Positions 1-7,294 of a DNA stretch of 64,000 nucleotides are shown piece after piece. The notes under the pieces were generated by a model, which saw nothing but the letters and a program-made list of their open reading frames with translations, had not been told where the DNA came from and made no database searches. Position 1 is the first letter of the stretch. Every line of letters begins with the position of its first letter. The stretch covers positions 62,001 to 126,000 of the forward strand of contig NZ_VFMM01000001.1 in assembly GCF_006715085.1 (NCBI RefSeq), written 5' to 3'. A program made the position numbers and the translations under genes. This DNA comes from Kribbella jejuensis (GTDB taxonomy: Bacteria; Actinomycetota; Actinomycetes; Propionibacteriales; Kribbellaceae).

Positions 1-1
1 T

Positions 2-784
2 GAGCGGGATGGCTGGTTGCAGGGCGAGCAGTGGCTGTACGTACGGCGCGCACCGGGCAACACCTGCCTGACCGCACTGGAACAGGCGCGGCAGGGCGGG
101 TCGAAGATCCCGCAGTTCGGCGCGCAGGCGGTGAACGCTTCGAAGGGCTGCGGCGGTGTCATGCGGGTCGCGCCGTTCGGGCTGTTGCCGCGGCAGTTCC
201 CGGCCGAGTGGGTGTTCGACTCGGCCGCCGACGCCGCCGGCTACACGCACGGCCACCCGACCGGCAAGCTCGCCTCCGGCACCCTCGCCGCGATCATCCG
301 CGAGCTCTGCAACGGCGCATCCCTCGAGGAGGCGATCACGCAGGCGACCAATCTGCTGACCCAGCACGAGGGCCACGAGGAGACCAGTACGGCGCTCAAC
401 TTCGCGCGGCACCTGGCCGCGACGGCACCCGCCGGACCGGTCACCGTCGAACGCCTCGGTGGCGGCTGGGTCGCCGAGGAAGCGCTCGCGATCGCCGTGT
501 ACGCAGCCCTCGCGTACCCGGCGCCGGAGCAGTTCCTCGACGCCATCGCGCTCGCGGTCACCCACTCGGGCGACAGCGACTCCACCGGCGCGATCTGCGG
601 GAACATCCTCGGCGCCCTGCACGGCGAGACGGCTCTCCCCGCAGAGCTCGTCTTCGCCGTCGAGGGCCGAGCGGCGATCCTGCAGCTCGCCGACGACTTC
701 GCCCTGGAGTTCACCCAAGGCAGGCGCTTGCACGGCGACTACGGCCCGCACACCGCATGGACGGCGCGCTATCCAGGCTGGTGA
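2..784 (+). CDS. ADP-ribosylglycohydrolase family protein (5' partial)
   Basis: The C-terminal part of an ADP-ribosylglycohydrolase (DraG/ARH fold), a family that removes ADP-ribose from proteins or small molecules using a two-metal centre. The frame is open from the first complete codon (base 2), so the start and the N-terminal metal ligands lie upstream. The family signature is visible: an N-terminal stretch with NASKGCGGVMRVAP and, near the end, THSGDSDSTGAICGNILGA, whose G-D-S-D-S-T supplies metal-binding acidic residues. About 260 residues are present, close to a complete family member, so little is missing. It converges on the FAD oxidase to its right and the two coding ends overlap by 16 bp. 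The substrate cannot be told from the sequence. Confidence 0.85.
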   Translation, partial: ERDGWLQGEQWLYVRRAPGNTCLTALEQARQGGSKIPQFGAQAVNASKGCGGVMRVAPFGLLPRQFPAEWVFDSAADAAGYTHGHPTGKLASGTLAAIIRELCNGASLEEAITQATNLLTQHEGHEETSTALNFARHLAATAPAGPVTVERLGGGWVAEEALAIAVYAALAYPAPEQFLDAIALAVTHSGDSDSTGAICGNILGALHGETALPAELVFAVEGRAAILQLADDFALEFTQGRRLHGDYGPHTAWTARYPGW

Positions 785-2349
785 ATCGAGAGCTTGTGGT
801 GGAAGACGTTGCGCGGGTCCCACTTCGCCTTGATCTGCTGCAGTCGTGGGTAGTTGCCGAGGTAGTACAGGTCGTGCCACGGCACACCTGACTTGTTGTA
901 CGCCGGATCCGCGAGATCGGTGTCCGGGTAGTTGATGTACGACCCCGCGCTGATCGCGTTCGGCACCGGTACGCCGCCGGTGTCGCGGTAGATGTCGGCA
1001 TACACCTTCCGCGCCCAGGCGAGGTGCTTGGCATCGTCGGTCGCCGACTCCCATGACGCGGCGAGCACCATCTTCGCCATCACGTCCCGCTGCGCGGCGG
1101 CGGTGGCGTTCGAGGGGACGGTGTTCACCTTGCCGCCGTACGGGACGAGCAGGATCGACGAGTCCGGACCGTCATAGGCCGGGTCGGTCAGCCCGCGGTA
1201 CATCGCCAGGATCTGCGCGTCGGTGTAGCCCTTCTTCAGGTACCCGGCCTTGTACTTCGCCCGGCTCGGCGTCGCGGTCTCGCCGATCGAGCGCGCCATC
1301 GTCAGGTGCAGGAACGGACCGACGCCGATGTCGACGGTCTGCGGCTTGACCTGGACGCCATCCGTGATCGCCGCGTTGAATGCGTTCATCAGCTGCTCGG
1401 AGTCCGGCACAGCGGCGTCGATCTGGGTGGAGAGCAGGAACTGCCCCGCCTTCTGCTGAGTGATCACGAACGGCGCGTAGAGCGTCGCGTACGGCGAATC
1501 CGGCGTGTTGTGCTGCTCGAAGAATGTGAACCAGTTCCGCACCGTCCGGACGAAGTCGCCCTGGGTGGTCTTCGACCAGTCGTACACCAGCAGCGTGGAG
1601 CGCAGCGCGGCCGGTGCCTTGGGCAACGATTCCTCCGGCGTCCGGCCGGTCGCACCGCTGCTGCGGAGCAGGTACCGGATGACGACGCCGAAGTTGCCGC
1701 CGCCACCACCGGTGTGCGCCCACCACAGGTCGCGGTACTCGTTGTCCCGGGTCGCCACCACCGTCCGGGCCCGGCCGCGCGCGTCGACGACCACGATCTC
1801 CACGCCGTACAGGTGGTCGACGACCGAGCCGTACTTGCGCGAGAGCGGGCCGTACCCGCCGCCGGCGAAGTGGCCGCCGACGCCGACGCCGAGGCAACCG
1901 CCGCCCGGCACGGTCACACCCCAGCCGAAGAACAGCTCCTTGTACAGGTTCTCGAGGATCGCGCCGGAGCCGACCGAGAAGGCCCGGTACCGCGGATCCC
2001 AGGTGATGTCGTTGTTCGTCGACATGTCCAGCACGACCTCGATGTCGCTGCTGTCCACGAAGTCCTCGAAGCAGTGCCCACCGCCGCGGACCGCGATCCG
2101 CTTGCCGCCGCGGACGGCTTCCTGGACGGCCGCGACGGCGTCCTGCGGCGAGCGGATGACCCGGATGTAGTCGGGTCTGCCGACGAAGCGCCGGTTCTGC
2201 CCGCGGGTGACGAGGTCCTGGTAGCGAGGGTCGCCCGGGCCCATCTTGGGCGCCTCGGCACTGGTCACGGCGGACGCCGTACCGGGAATGGCGAGTGCTG
2301 CACCGGCGACGGCCGTTCCGGCCAACACGCCACGACGGCTGACTGGCAT
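769..2349 (-). CDS. Tat-exported berberine-bridge-type FAD oxidoreductase
   Basis: A 526-aa secreted FAD-linked oxidase of the PCMH/BBE class, which oxidises sugars, alcohols or alkaloid-like substrates with O2 as usual acceptor. The ATG at 2349 is preferred over upstream starts because GGGAGG lies just before it and it puts a twin-arginine signal (SRRGVLAG, then a hydrophobic run to about residue 27) at the N-terminus. The FAD domain spans roughly residues 55-230. GGGHC at 89-93 carries the His (H92) and GGGCLGVGVGGHFAGGGYG carries a Cys (C152), the two positions that tether FAD in bicovalent members. The C-terminal BBE segment ends with DPRNVFHH. A second, diverged copy of the family lies 0.9 kb away (3252-4811). 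Substrate unknown. Confidence 0.88.
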   Translation of the reverse strand: MPVSRRGVLAGTAVAGAALAIPGTASAVTSAEAPKMGPGDPRYQDLVTRGQNRRFVGRPDYIRVIRSPQDAVAAVQEAVRGGKRIAVRGGGHCFEDFVDSSDIEVVLDMSTNNDITWDPRYRAFSVGSGAILENLYKELFFGWGVTVPGGGCLGVGVGGHFAGGGYGPLSRKYGSVVDHLYGVEIVVVDARGRARTVVATRDNEYRDLWWAHTGGGGGNFGVVIRYLLRSSGATGRTPEESLPKAPAALRSTLLVYDWSKTTQGDFVRTVRNWFTFFEQHNTPDSPYATLYAPFVITQQKAGQFLLSTQIDAAVPDSEQLMNAFNAAITDGVQVKPQTVDIGVGPFLHLTMARSIGETATPSRAKYKAGYLKKGYTDAQILAMYRGLTDPAYDGPDSSILLVPYGGKVNTVPSNATAAAQRDVMAKMVLAASWESATDDAKHLAWARKVYADIYRDTGGVPVPNAISAGSYINYPDTDLADPAYNKSGVPWHDLYYLGNYPRLQQIKAKWDPRNVFHHKLSIHQPG

Positions 2350-2436
2350 GGATTCCCTCCCGAGAGTTGAGTACCTCGACCCTAGGAACAGCGGCGATGC
2401 TCGCACATCAACCATCTGGTGGAGTGCAGGACTCCA

Positions 2437-3132
2437 CTATCCGGCGTACAACCGCTCCAACGGCGCACCGAGCAGTACGCCGGCCAGCGCCCCGACGAGC
2501 ATGAACGGCCCGAACGGAACCATCTGCTTGCGGGTCATCACCCGTGTCGCGATCAGCACGATCCCGACCACCGCACCGAGGAAGAACCCGCCGTACAGGC
2601 CCGACACGAACTGCCCCCACCCGAGCCATCCGAGCGGCAGGCCGAGCAAACCCGACAGCCGTACGTCGCCGAACCCGACGCCGCGCGGGAACGCGAACCA
2701 CAGCACATAGAACACAGCGAACCCGATCGCTCCCGCAATCGCCGCCCGCCGCAGTGATCCCCACTCCCCCGTGGCGATCGCTGCGATCAGCAGGGCAATG
2801 CCGACCAGACCGTACGTCGGCCAGATGATGATCGACGGCAAGAACCGTGTGCGCGCGTCGATGTAGCCAAGAACCGCACCGGCCACCGCCAGCACGAGCC
2901 ACGCGGGCAGTACGGCGTCCATGCCGAGCAGCCGGCCCAACAGCCCACCGGCGATCGCTGCCAGACCACCACACCAGGCCGCCGCTCTCGCGCCGGCCAG
3001 TGACACGTAAAGCGTCTTGGTCTCCCCCTCGTCCAGCACCGGCTCGGGGATGCGCCGCAGCAGCCAGGGGCCGAGGACGTACGCGGCTGGACCGCAGACG
3101 ACCACGCCGATCCCGGCTGCAAGCACTGACAC
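2437..3132 (-). CDS. Prepilin peptidase, A24 family (short actinobacterial form)
   Basis: A 231-aa polytopic membrane aspartic peptidase that cleaves type IV prepilin-like leader peptides. Both catalytic aspartates of the A24 family are visible: IDARTRFLP (D92) and GFGDVRL (D156), each at the start of a hydrophobic stretch. The N-terminal cytoplasmic zinc/methyltransferase domain of Gram-negative PilD is absent, as in many actinobacterial members. The start is taken as the GTG at 3132; the frame continues upstream without membrane-protein character. It follows the mltG-aroE block, where actinobacteria often carry this gene, but a FAD oxidase gene intervenes. No prepilin or pilus assembly genes are in the window. 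Confidence 0.85.
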   Translation of the reverse strand: MSVLAAGIGVVVCGPAAYVLGPWLLRRIPEPVLDEGETKTLYVSLAGARAAAWCGGLAAIAGGLLGRLLGMDAVLPAWLVLAVAGAVLGYIDARTRFLPSIIIWPTYGLVGIALLIAAIATGEWGSLRRAAIAGAIGFAVFYVLWFAFPRGVGFGDVRLSGLLGLPLGWLGWGQFVSGLYGGFFLGAVVGIVLIATRVMTRKQMVPFGPFMLVGALAGVLLGAPLERLYAG

Positions 3133-3143
3133 GATCGTGCAGC

Positions 3144-3251
3144 CTAGCGTCTCCGAGCGGACCGCCTGACCAGCACACGCGTGCCGATCAGCGCGCCGGC
3201 CCCGACCAGCAGCAGGCCGGCGAGCAGTACCAGCAGGTCGAGCCGCCAGAA
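3144..3251 (-). other. 35-codon membrane-helix reading frame in frame after an upstream stop codon
   Basis: Directly after the TAG stop (3252-3254) of the FAD oxidase gene, the same frame stays open for 35 codons to a second TAG at 3144-3146. It encodes a short basic lead, a run of about 20 hydrophobic residues (LLVLLAGLLLVGAGALIG) and an arginine-rich tail (VRRSARRR), a typical single membrane helix with a positive inside end. Third positions are almost all G or C, as in real genes here. No ATG, GTG or TTG opens it usefully and no ribosome site is seen. It may be a CTG-started micropeptide, a stop-readthrough tail, or a remnant. Confidence 0.35.
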
Positions 3252-4811
3252 CTACATCAGGGTGTAAGCGGTGTGGAAGAAGTTGGTCGGGTCGTACTTC
3301 TTCTTCGTGGCCTGCAGTTTCGCCGAGCTGGCGCCGTAGTACGCGCTGACCGGCCGGCCCGCCTCGAGGTAGTTCACGTACGCGCCCGCCGAGAAGGACC
3401 GGACCGCGCGGTGGCCGTTCGCGATGAAGGTCTTCGCCGCGCTGTTCTGGGCCGACGAGTACCACTGGATGGTGCCCAGGGCGCTTCGCCACGGCCAGGA
3501 CGATCCGCCGGCCGGTTGCTTCGCGGCCTGTCCGCCGAGCGGGTCGAGGATCGCGGAGGCCGGCGTACCGGCTCGGGCCGCTGCCTTCACCGCACCGAGC
3601 AGCCCCGTGATCGTGGCCGCGTCCATCGGGCCCTTGAGTACGTCGGAACCGGCGAGGAAGCCCTGCCGCGGACTCGTCGTGCCGCCGCCCAGGTACTTCA
3701 CCGCGTCCAGGTGTGACTTCACCGAGATCGTCCGCGCCGACGCCTTCGCGCCGACGAACGACTCCAGCTGCGCCGCGGCCGCGTTCGCGTTGCCGGTGGT
3801 GGAGACACCGAGCACGTGGACGGACAGCGTTCCGTTGCTCTTGGCATCGATGTGCAGATTGCCCCACGCCGTGGTCGGCGCGGTCTGCGCGAACTTCTGC
3901 CAGCCGCGGACCACCGCCGCCGCCTGCGACTCCGGCCAGGTCAGCCGGAAGAATCCGAGCTTGGTCGCGGGGATCGTGGCGAACCGGAACGACGTGACCA
4001 CGCCGAGGTTGCCGCCACCACTGCCCCGCAGCGCCCAGAACAGATCGGGTTCGGACGAGGCGCTGACGTTGTGCGCCTTCCCGTCGGCGGTGATCACGCC
4101 CATCGACACCACGCGGTCGCAGGTCAGCCCGTACGTCCGGGTGTGGACGCCCATCCCACCGCCGAGCGTCAACCCGGCGACACCGACGGTCGGGCAGGTC
4201 CCGGTCGGCAGCGAACGCCCGTACCGATCGAGGAACGCGTGGACGTCGTACAGCCGGGCGCCGGCGCCGACCGTGAGGATGCCGTTCGCGTAGCTCATGC
4301 CCTTCAGGCCGCCGACGTCCAGCTGCATGCCGTTGGCGATCGTGGACGCGCCGACGTACGAGTGGCCGCCGCTCTTCGGGACGAGGACGAGCTTGTTGGC
4401 CCGAGCGAAGTTGATCGCGCTCTGAACGTCGGCGGGCACAGCGGCTTTCACGACAGCAGTCGGGCGGACGCTGTCCCAGCGCGGGTTGAACAGCTGATGC
4501 GCGGCGGCGTACCCGGAAGAGGCCTGCAGGTAGAGGCGGCCCTTGAGCGAGCGGGCGAACGCATTCCAGTTGGGCGCGGCCGAAGTGAGGGTCGGCGCAG
4601 AGTCGGAAGGCGTACTGCTGCTGGGCGTCGTGCTCGGCGTCGTTGAGCTCGGCGGAGGTGCCGTGCTCGACGGCGCGGTTGTGGGTGTGGGTGTGGGTGT
4701 GGGTGTCTGCGACGGTGCCGTTCCGGCGGCATCCTTCTTCGCGTTGCCGCAGCCGGCCAGGGTGGCGGCGGCACCGGCGATCAGGACCGTACGACGGTCA
4801 AGCAGGCTCAC
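3252..4811 (-). CDS. Tat/lipoprotein-type FAD-dependent oxidase, BBE family
   Basis: A 519-aa exported FAD oxidase. The GTG at 4811 is chosen because it directly precedes LLDRRTVLIAGAAATLAGC, a signal with twin arginines and a lipobox (LAGC, lipidated C21). A Ser/Thr/Pro linker follows (residues 35-75), encoded partly by GTGGGT-type repeats, then the FAD domain. SGGHSY (H150) and TGTCPTVG (C206) are the two flavin-tethering positions, so FAD is predicted bicovalent. The C-terminus DPTNFFHTAYTLM is the usual end of the BBE domain. Its start overlaps the end of aroE by 14 bp, suggesting translational coupling. It lies between aroE and the prepilin peptidase gene, so it looks inserted into a conserved order. 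Substrate unknown. Confidence 0.85.
   Translation of the reverse strand: MSLLDRRTVLIAGAAATLAGCGNAKKDAAGTAPSQTPTPTPTPTTAPSSTAPPPSSTTPSTTPSSSTPSDSAPTLTSAAPNWNAFARSLKGRLYLQASSGYAAAHQLFNPRWDSVRPTAVVKAAVPADVQSAINFARANKLVLVPKSGGHSYVGASTIANGMQLDVGGLKGMSYANGILTVGAGARLYDVHAFLDRYGRSLPTGTCPTVGVAGLTLGGGMGVHTRTYGLTCDRVVSMGVITADGKAHNVSASSEPDLFWALRGSGGGNLGVVTSFRFATIPATKLGFFRLTWPESQAAAVVRGWQKFAQTAPTTAWGNLHIDAKSNGTLSVHVLGVSTTGNANAAAAQLESFVGAKASARTISVKSHLDAVKYLGGGTTSPRQGFLAGSDVLKGPMDAATITGLLGAVKAAARAGTPASAILDPLGGQAAKQPAGGSSWPWRSALGTIQWYSSAQNSAAKTFIANGHRAVRSFSAGAYVNYLEAGRPVSAYYGASSAKLQATKKKYDPTNFFHTAYTLM
4679..4706. repeat. GTGGGT short tandem repeat inside the lipoprotein linker
   Basis: About four to five copies of a GTGGGT hexamer, encoding alternating Thr-Pro in the linker of the FAD-oxidase lipoprotein. 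In-frame copy-number change would alter linker length without breaking the protein. Confidence 0.7.
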
Positions 4812-5622
4812 GATCCCCCAGCTCCTCACGGGCAGCGGTCCTCATGGCCGCCAGAGGAGCCGGCGACCTACCGGTCATCATCTCCACCTGGAGGGTCGCC
4901 TGGTGCACGAGCAGGTCAAGTCCGTTCAACAGCTCTGTACCGATCCGGTGCGCCGCGAGCGCCAGCCGGGTCGGCCAGGGGTGGTACGCGACGTCGAACA
5001 CCACCGGCGCAACGCCGGCGAAGTGCTCCGCCCACGGGTCGACCGCGCCACCGGGCAGCGTCGACACGCACAGGTCGAAGCCGCCGATCTGCTCCACCTG
5101 GGAGAAGTCCGCGACGGACGTCCGGAGTCCCAACTCCGCGGCCAGGTCCCGCAACCGCTCGGCCTTCGACACGTCCCGGACGACGACGGTCACCTCACTG
5201 ACCTTCATCCCGCGCAACGCCGCGAGGGTCGACGCCGCCGTCGCCCCACCGCCCAGGACAACCGCGGTCTCGGCAGCCGTGATGCCTTGCTCGGCGAATG
5301 CGTTCACCAGCCCCGGTACGTCGGTGTTGTACGCGGCGCGGGATCCGTCCGGCTCGAAGATCATCGTGTTCGCCGCACCGATCAGCTCCGCGACCGGATC
5401 GACGGTGTCGACCAGATCGAGCGCGACCCGCTTCAAGGGCATCGTCAACGACAGCCCACGGACGTCGTCGCCGAGCCCGGCCACGAACCCGCGCAGCTCG
5501 TCCTCGCCGACCTCGTACGCCTCGTACGTCCAGTCCAGCCCGAGCGCGGCGTACGCGGCCCGGTGCATGGCCGGCGACAACGAGTGCGCGATCGGTGAAC
5601 CCAGCACGGCACAACGGGTCAC
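4798..5622 (-). CDS. aroE: Shikimate dehydrogenase (NADP+)
   Basis: A 274-aa enzyme that reduces 3-dehydroshikimate to shikimate in the aromatic amino-acid pathway. Visible features: SLSPAMH near residues 14-20 (substrate serines), the catalytic lysine in LTMPLKR (K64), GAANT with N85, YNTD with D101, and the nucleotide-binding glycine loop VLGGGATAAS at 122-131. Length matches the family. The start is a GTG at 5622, two bases before the end of mltG, and the 3' end overlaps the next gene, so it sits inside one operon (alaS-ruvX-mltG-aroE). This neighbourhood is conserved in actinobacteria. Confidence 0.93.
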   Translation of the reverse strand: MTRCAVLGSPIAHSLSPAMHRAAYAALGLDWTYEAYEVGEDELRGFVAGLGDDVRGLSLTMPLKRVALDLVDTVDPVAELIGAANTMIFEPDGSRAAYNTDVPGLVNAFAEQGITAAETAVVLGGGATAASTLAALRGMKVSEVTVVVRDVSKAERLRDLAAELGLRTSVADFSQVEQIGGFDLCVSTLPGGAVDPWAEHFAGVAPVVFDVAYHPWPTRLALAAHRIGTELLNGLDLLVHQATLQVEMMTGRSPAPLAAMRTAAREELGDREPA

Positions 5623-5623
5623 A

Positions 5624-6826
5624 TCAGCACCTGTTCTTGTGCGCCTGGCACCACAGCTGCAGCTTCTTCACGTTCGCCTGGTGTTCCGCGAACGTGGTCG
5701 CGAACGCCGTCTCACCGGTGTCCAGGTTGACCAGCGTGAAGTACTTCCACGGACCCGGCGCCGGGTTGATCGCGGCGCTCAGCTCCTCGCGCGTCGGCGA
5801 GTTGATCGGCGTCGGCGGCAGGCCCTTGTGGTTGTACGTGTTGTACGGCGAGGGGTTCTTGCGCTGCTCGGGCGTCGTGTAGACGCCGCCGTCCTTGCCG
5901 ACCACGTAGTGCACGGTCGAGTCCATGCCCAGGTACATACCGGCGCTCAGCCGGTTGTAGATCACCCGGGCGACCTTCGCGTAGTCCTGCTGACGGTTGG
6001 TCTCGGCGCCGATGATGCTGGCCACGATCACCGCCTGGTACGGGTCCAGGCCCTTGCGCTTCGCGCTGTTCACCAGGTCCAGCGAGGCGGCCGCCTTCGC
6101 GTAGTTGGCGGTCATCAGCTTGATCATCGTGTACGCGTTCGCGTTCTTCGGCACGTCGTACGTCCCGGGGAACAGGAAGCCCTCCGGGTTGTTGTGCGCG
6201 TACGACGGCAGGCCGAGCAGGGACGGGTTGGCGAGTGCCTTGGCGGCCGCGCCCGGCGGCAGCTTCATCTTGGAGCCTTGCAGGATCAGCGCGACCTCGG
6301 CCTTGGTCTTGCCGGCCGGGAAGCTGATCCGGGTCACCAGCACCGACAGCTGCGTGTCCAGCATCAGGTCCAGCGCGGCCTTCGCCGACATGTGCTTGCG
6401 GAGCGTGTACGTCGCGGCCTGGATCTGCAGCGACCGCGGGTCGTCGCGGGCCACCCGCTCGAAGGCGCGGGCGCTCTTCACGACCTCCTTCTTCTCCAGG
6501 GTGTCCGCGATCGACGAGACGGCCTGGCCCTTGGAGATCTCCACGACCACCGTGCCGGTGCCCTGTCCCTGGTAGTCCGGCGCGGAGAACACCCCGGCGA
6601 GCGCGTCCTTGGCCTTGCCGAAACCGAGCACCGCACCGGCCACGATGGCCCCGACGACGAGCAGCGAGACCAGGCCGGCGAAGCAGCCGAACGCGCGACG
6701 GCCACGGGCCCGGCGGCGGTTCGCGCGCCGCTCCACCCGGGTCTCGGCGCGCAGACCCAGGCCGCTACCGAGGTCGTGCTGTTCCTCGCCCTCGTTCAGG
6801 TCTTCGTCCACCGATGGTCCGTTCAC
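5624..6826 (-). CDS. mltG: Endolytic murein transglycosylase MltG
   Basis: A 400-aa inner-membrane lytic transglycosylase that cuts nascent peptidoglycan strands and is thought to set glycan length. The N-terminus is a basic cytoplasmic tail (about residues 1-47), then one membrane segment (about 48-70) and the extracellular YceG-like domain. Signature segments are NPEGFLFPGTY at 213-223 and VASIIGAET at 268-276, whose Glu (E275) aligns with the catalytic acid; MDSTVHY and NTYNHKGLPPTPI also fit. Translation starts at a GTG whose bases overlap the stop of ruvX (GTGA), so the two are coupled. Confidence 0.93.
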   Translation of the reverse strand: MNGPSVDEDLNEGEEQHDLGSGLGLRAETRVERRANRRRARGRRAFGCFAGLVSLLVVGAIVAGAVLGFGKAKDALAGVFSAPDYQGQGTGTVVVEISKGQAVSSIADTLEKKEVVKSARAFERVARDDPRSLQIQAATYTLRKHMSAKAALDLMLDTQLSVLVTRISFPAGKTKAEVALILQGSKMKLPPGAAAKALANPSLLGLPSYAHNNPEGFLFPGTYDVPKNANAYTMIKLMTANYAKAAASLDLVNSAKRKGLDPYQAVIVASIIGAETNRQQDYAKVARVIYNRLSAGMYLGMDSTVHYVVGKDGGVYTTPEQRKNPSPYNTYNHKGLPPTPINSPTREELSAAINPAPGPWKYFTLVNLDTGETAFATTFAEHQANVKKLQLWCQAHKNRC

Positions 6827-7281
6827 AGGGGCCTCCCGGGTGGGTTGCCGGTCTCGCGCTCCAGGTCGAGCGCGTGCTGGAGAATAACGACCGCGGCGGC
6901 CTGATCGACAACGGCCCGCCGTTTGGAGCCCTTCTTTCCCCGTTCCCGCAACTGCCGTTCGGCGGTGACCGTGGTGAACCGTTCGTCCACCAGCCGGACC
7001 GCCGTCCCCGAGTTCTGCTCGCGTACCTTCTCCTGCACCTGCTCCGCCGTCTCCCGGATCTTCACCGCGGACGGCCCCTCTCCCCCGGACAGGGAACGCG
7101 GCAGCCCGACCACGATCTCGAACGCCTCCAGTTCGGCGGCGAGTGCCGCGATCCTATCCAGATCACCCGGTCCGCGGCGGACAGTCTCCACCGGAGTCGC
7201 CAGGATCCCGCGCGGATCGCTGCTGGCGACACCGATCCGGGCGTCCCCGATATCCAGCGCGATCCGCACGCCTGTCCTCAT
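6823..7281 (-). CDS. ruvX: Putative pre-16S rRNA nuclease / RuvX (YqgF family)
   Basis: A 152-aa RNase H-fold protein of the YqgF family, implicated in maturation of the 16S rRNA 5' end and originally proposed as a Holliday-junction resolvase. The ATG at 7281 starts the conserved strand RIALDIGDARIGVA (D10 catalytic); the longer upstream frame lacks family similarity and would overlap alaS. Also visible are VVGLPRSLSG and LVDERFTTVTAE. It follows alaS by 13 bp and overlaps mltG by 4 bp; alaS-ruvX-mltG-aroE is a standard actinobacterial operon. Confidence 0.92.
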   Translation of the reverse strand: MRTGVRIALDIGDARIGVASSDPRGILATPVETVRRGPGDLDRIAALAAELEAFEIVVGLPRSLSGGEGPSAVKIRETAEQVQEKVREQNSGTAVRLVDERFTTVTAERQLRERGKKGSKRRAVVDQAAAVVILQHALDLERETGNPPGRPL

Positions 7282-7294
7282 CAGCGGTGGTCCA

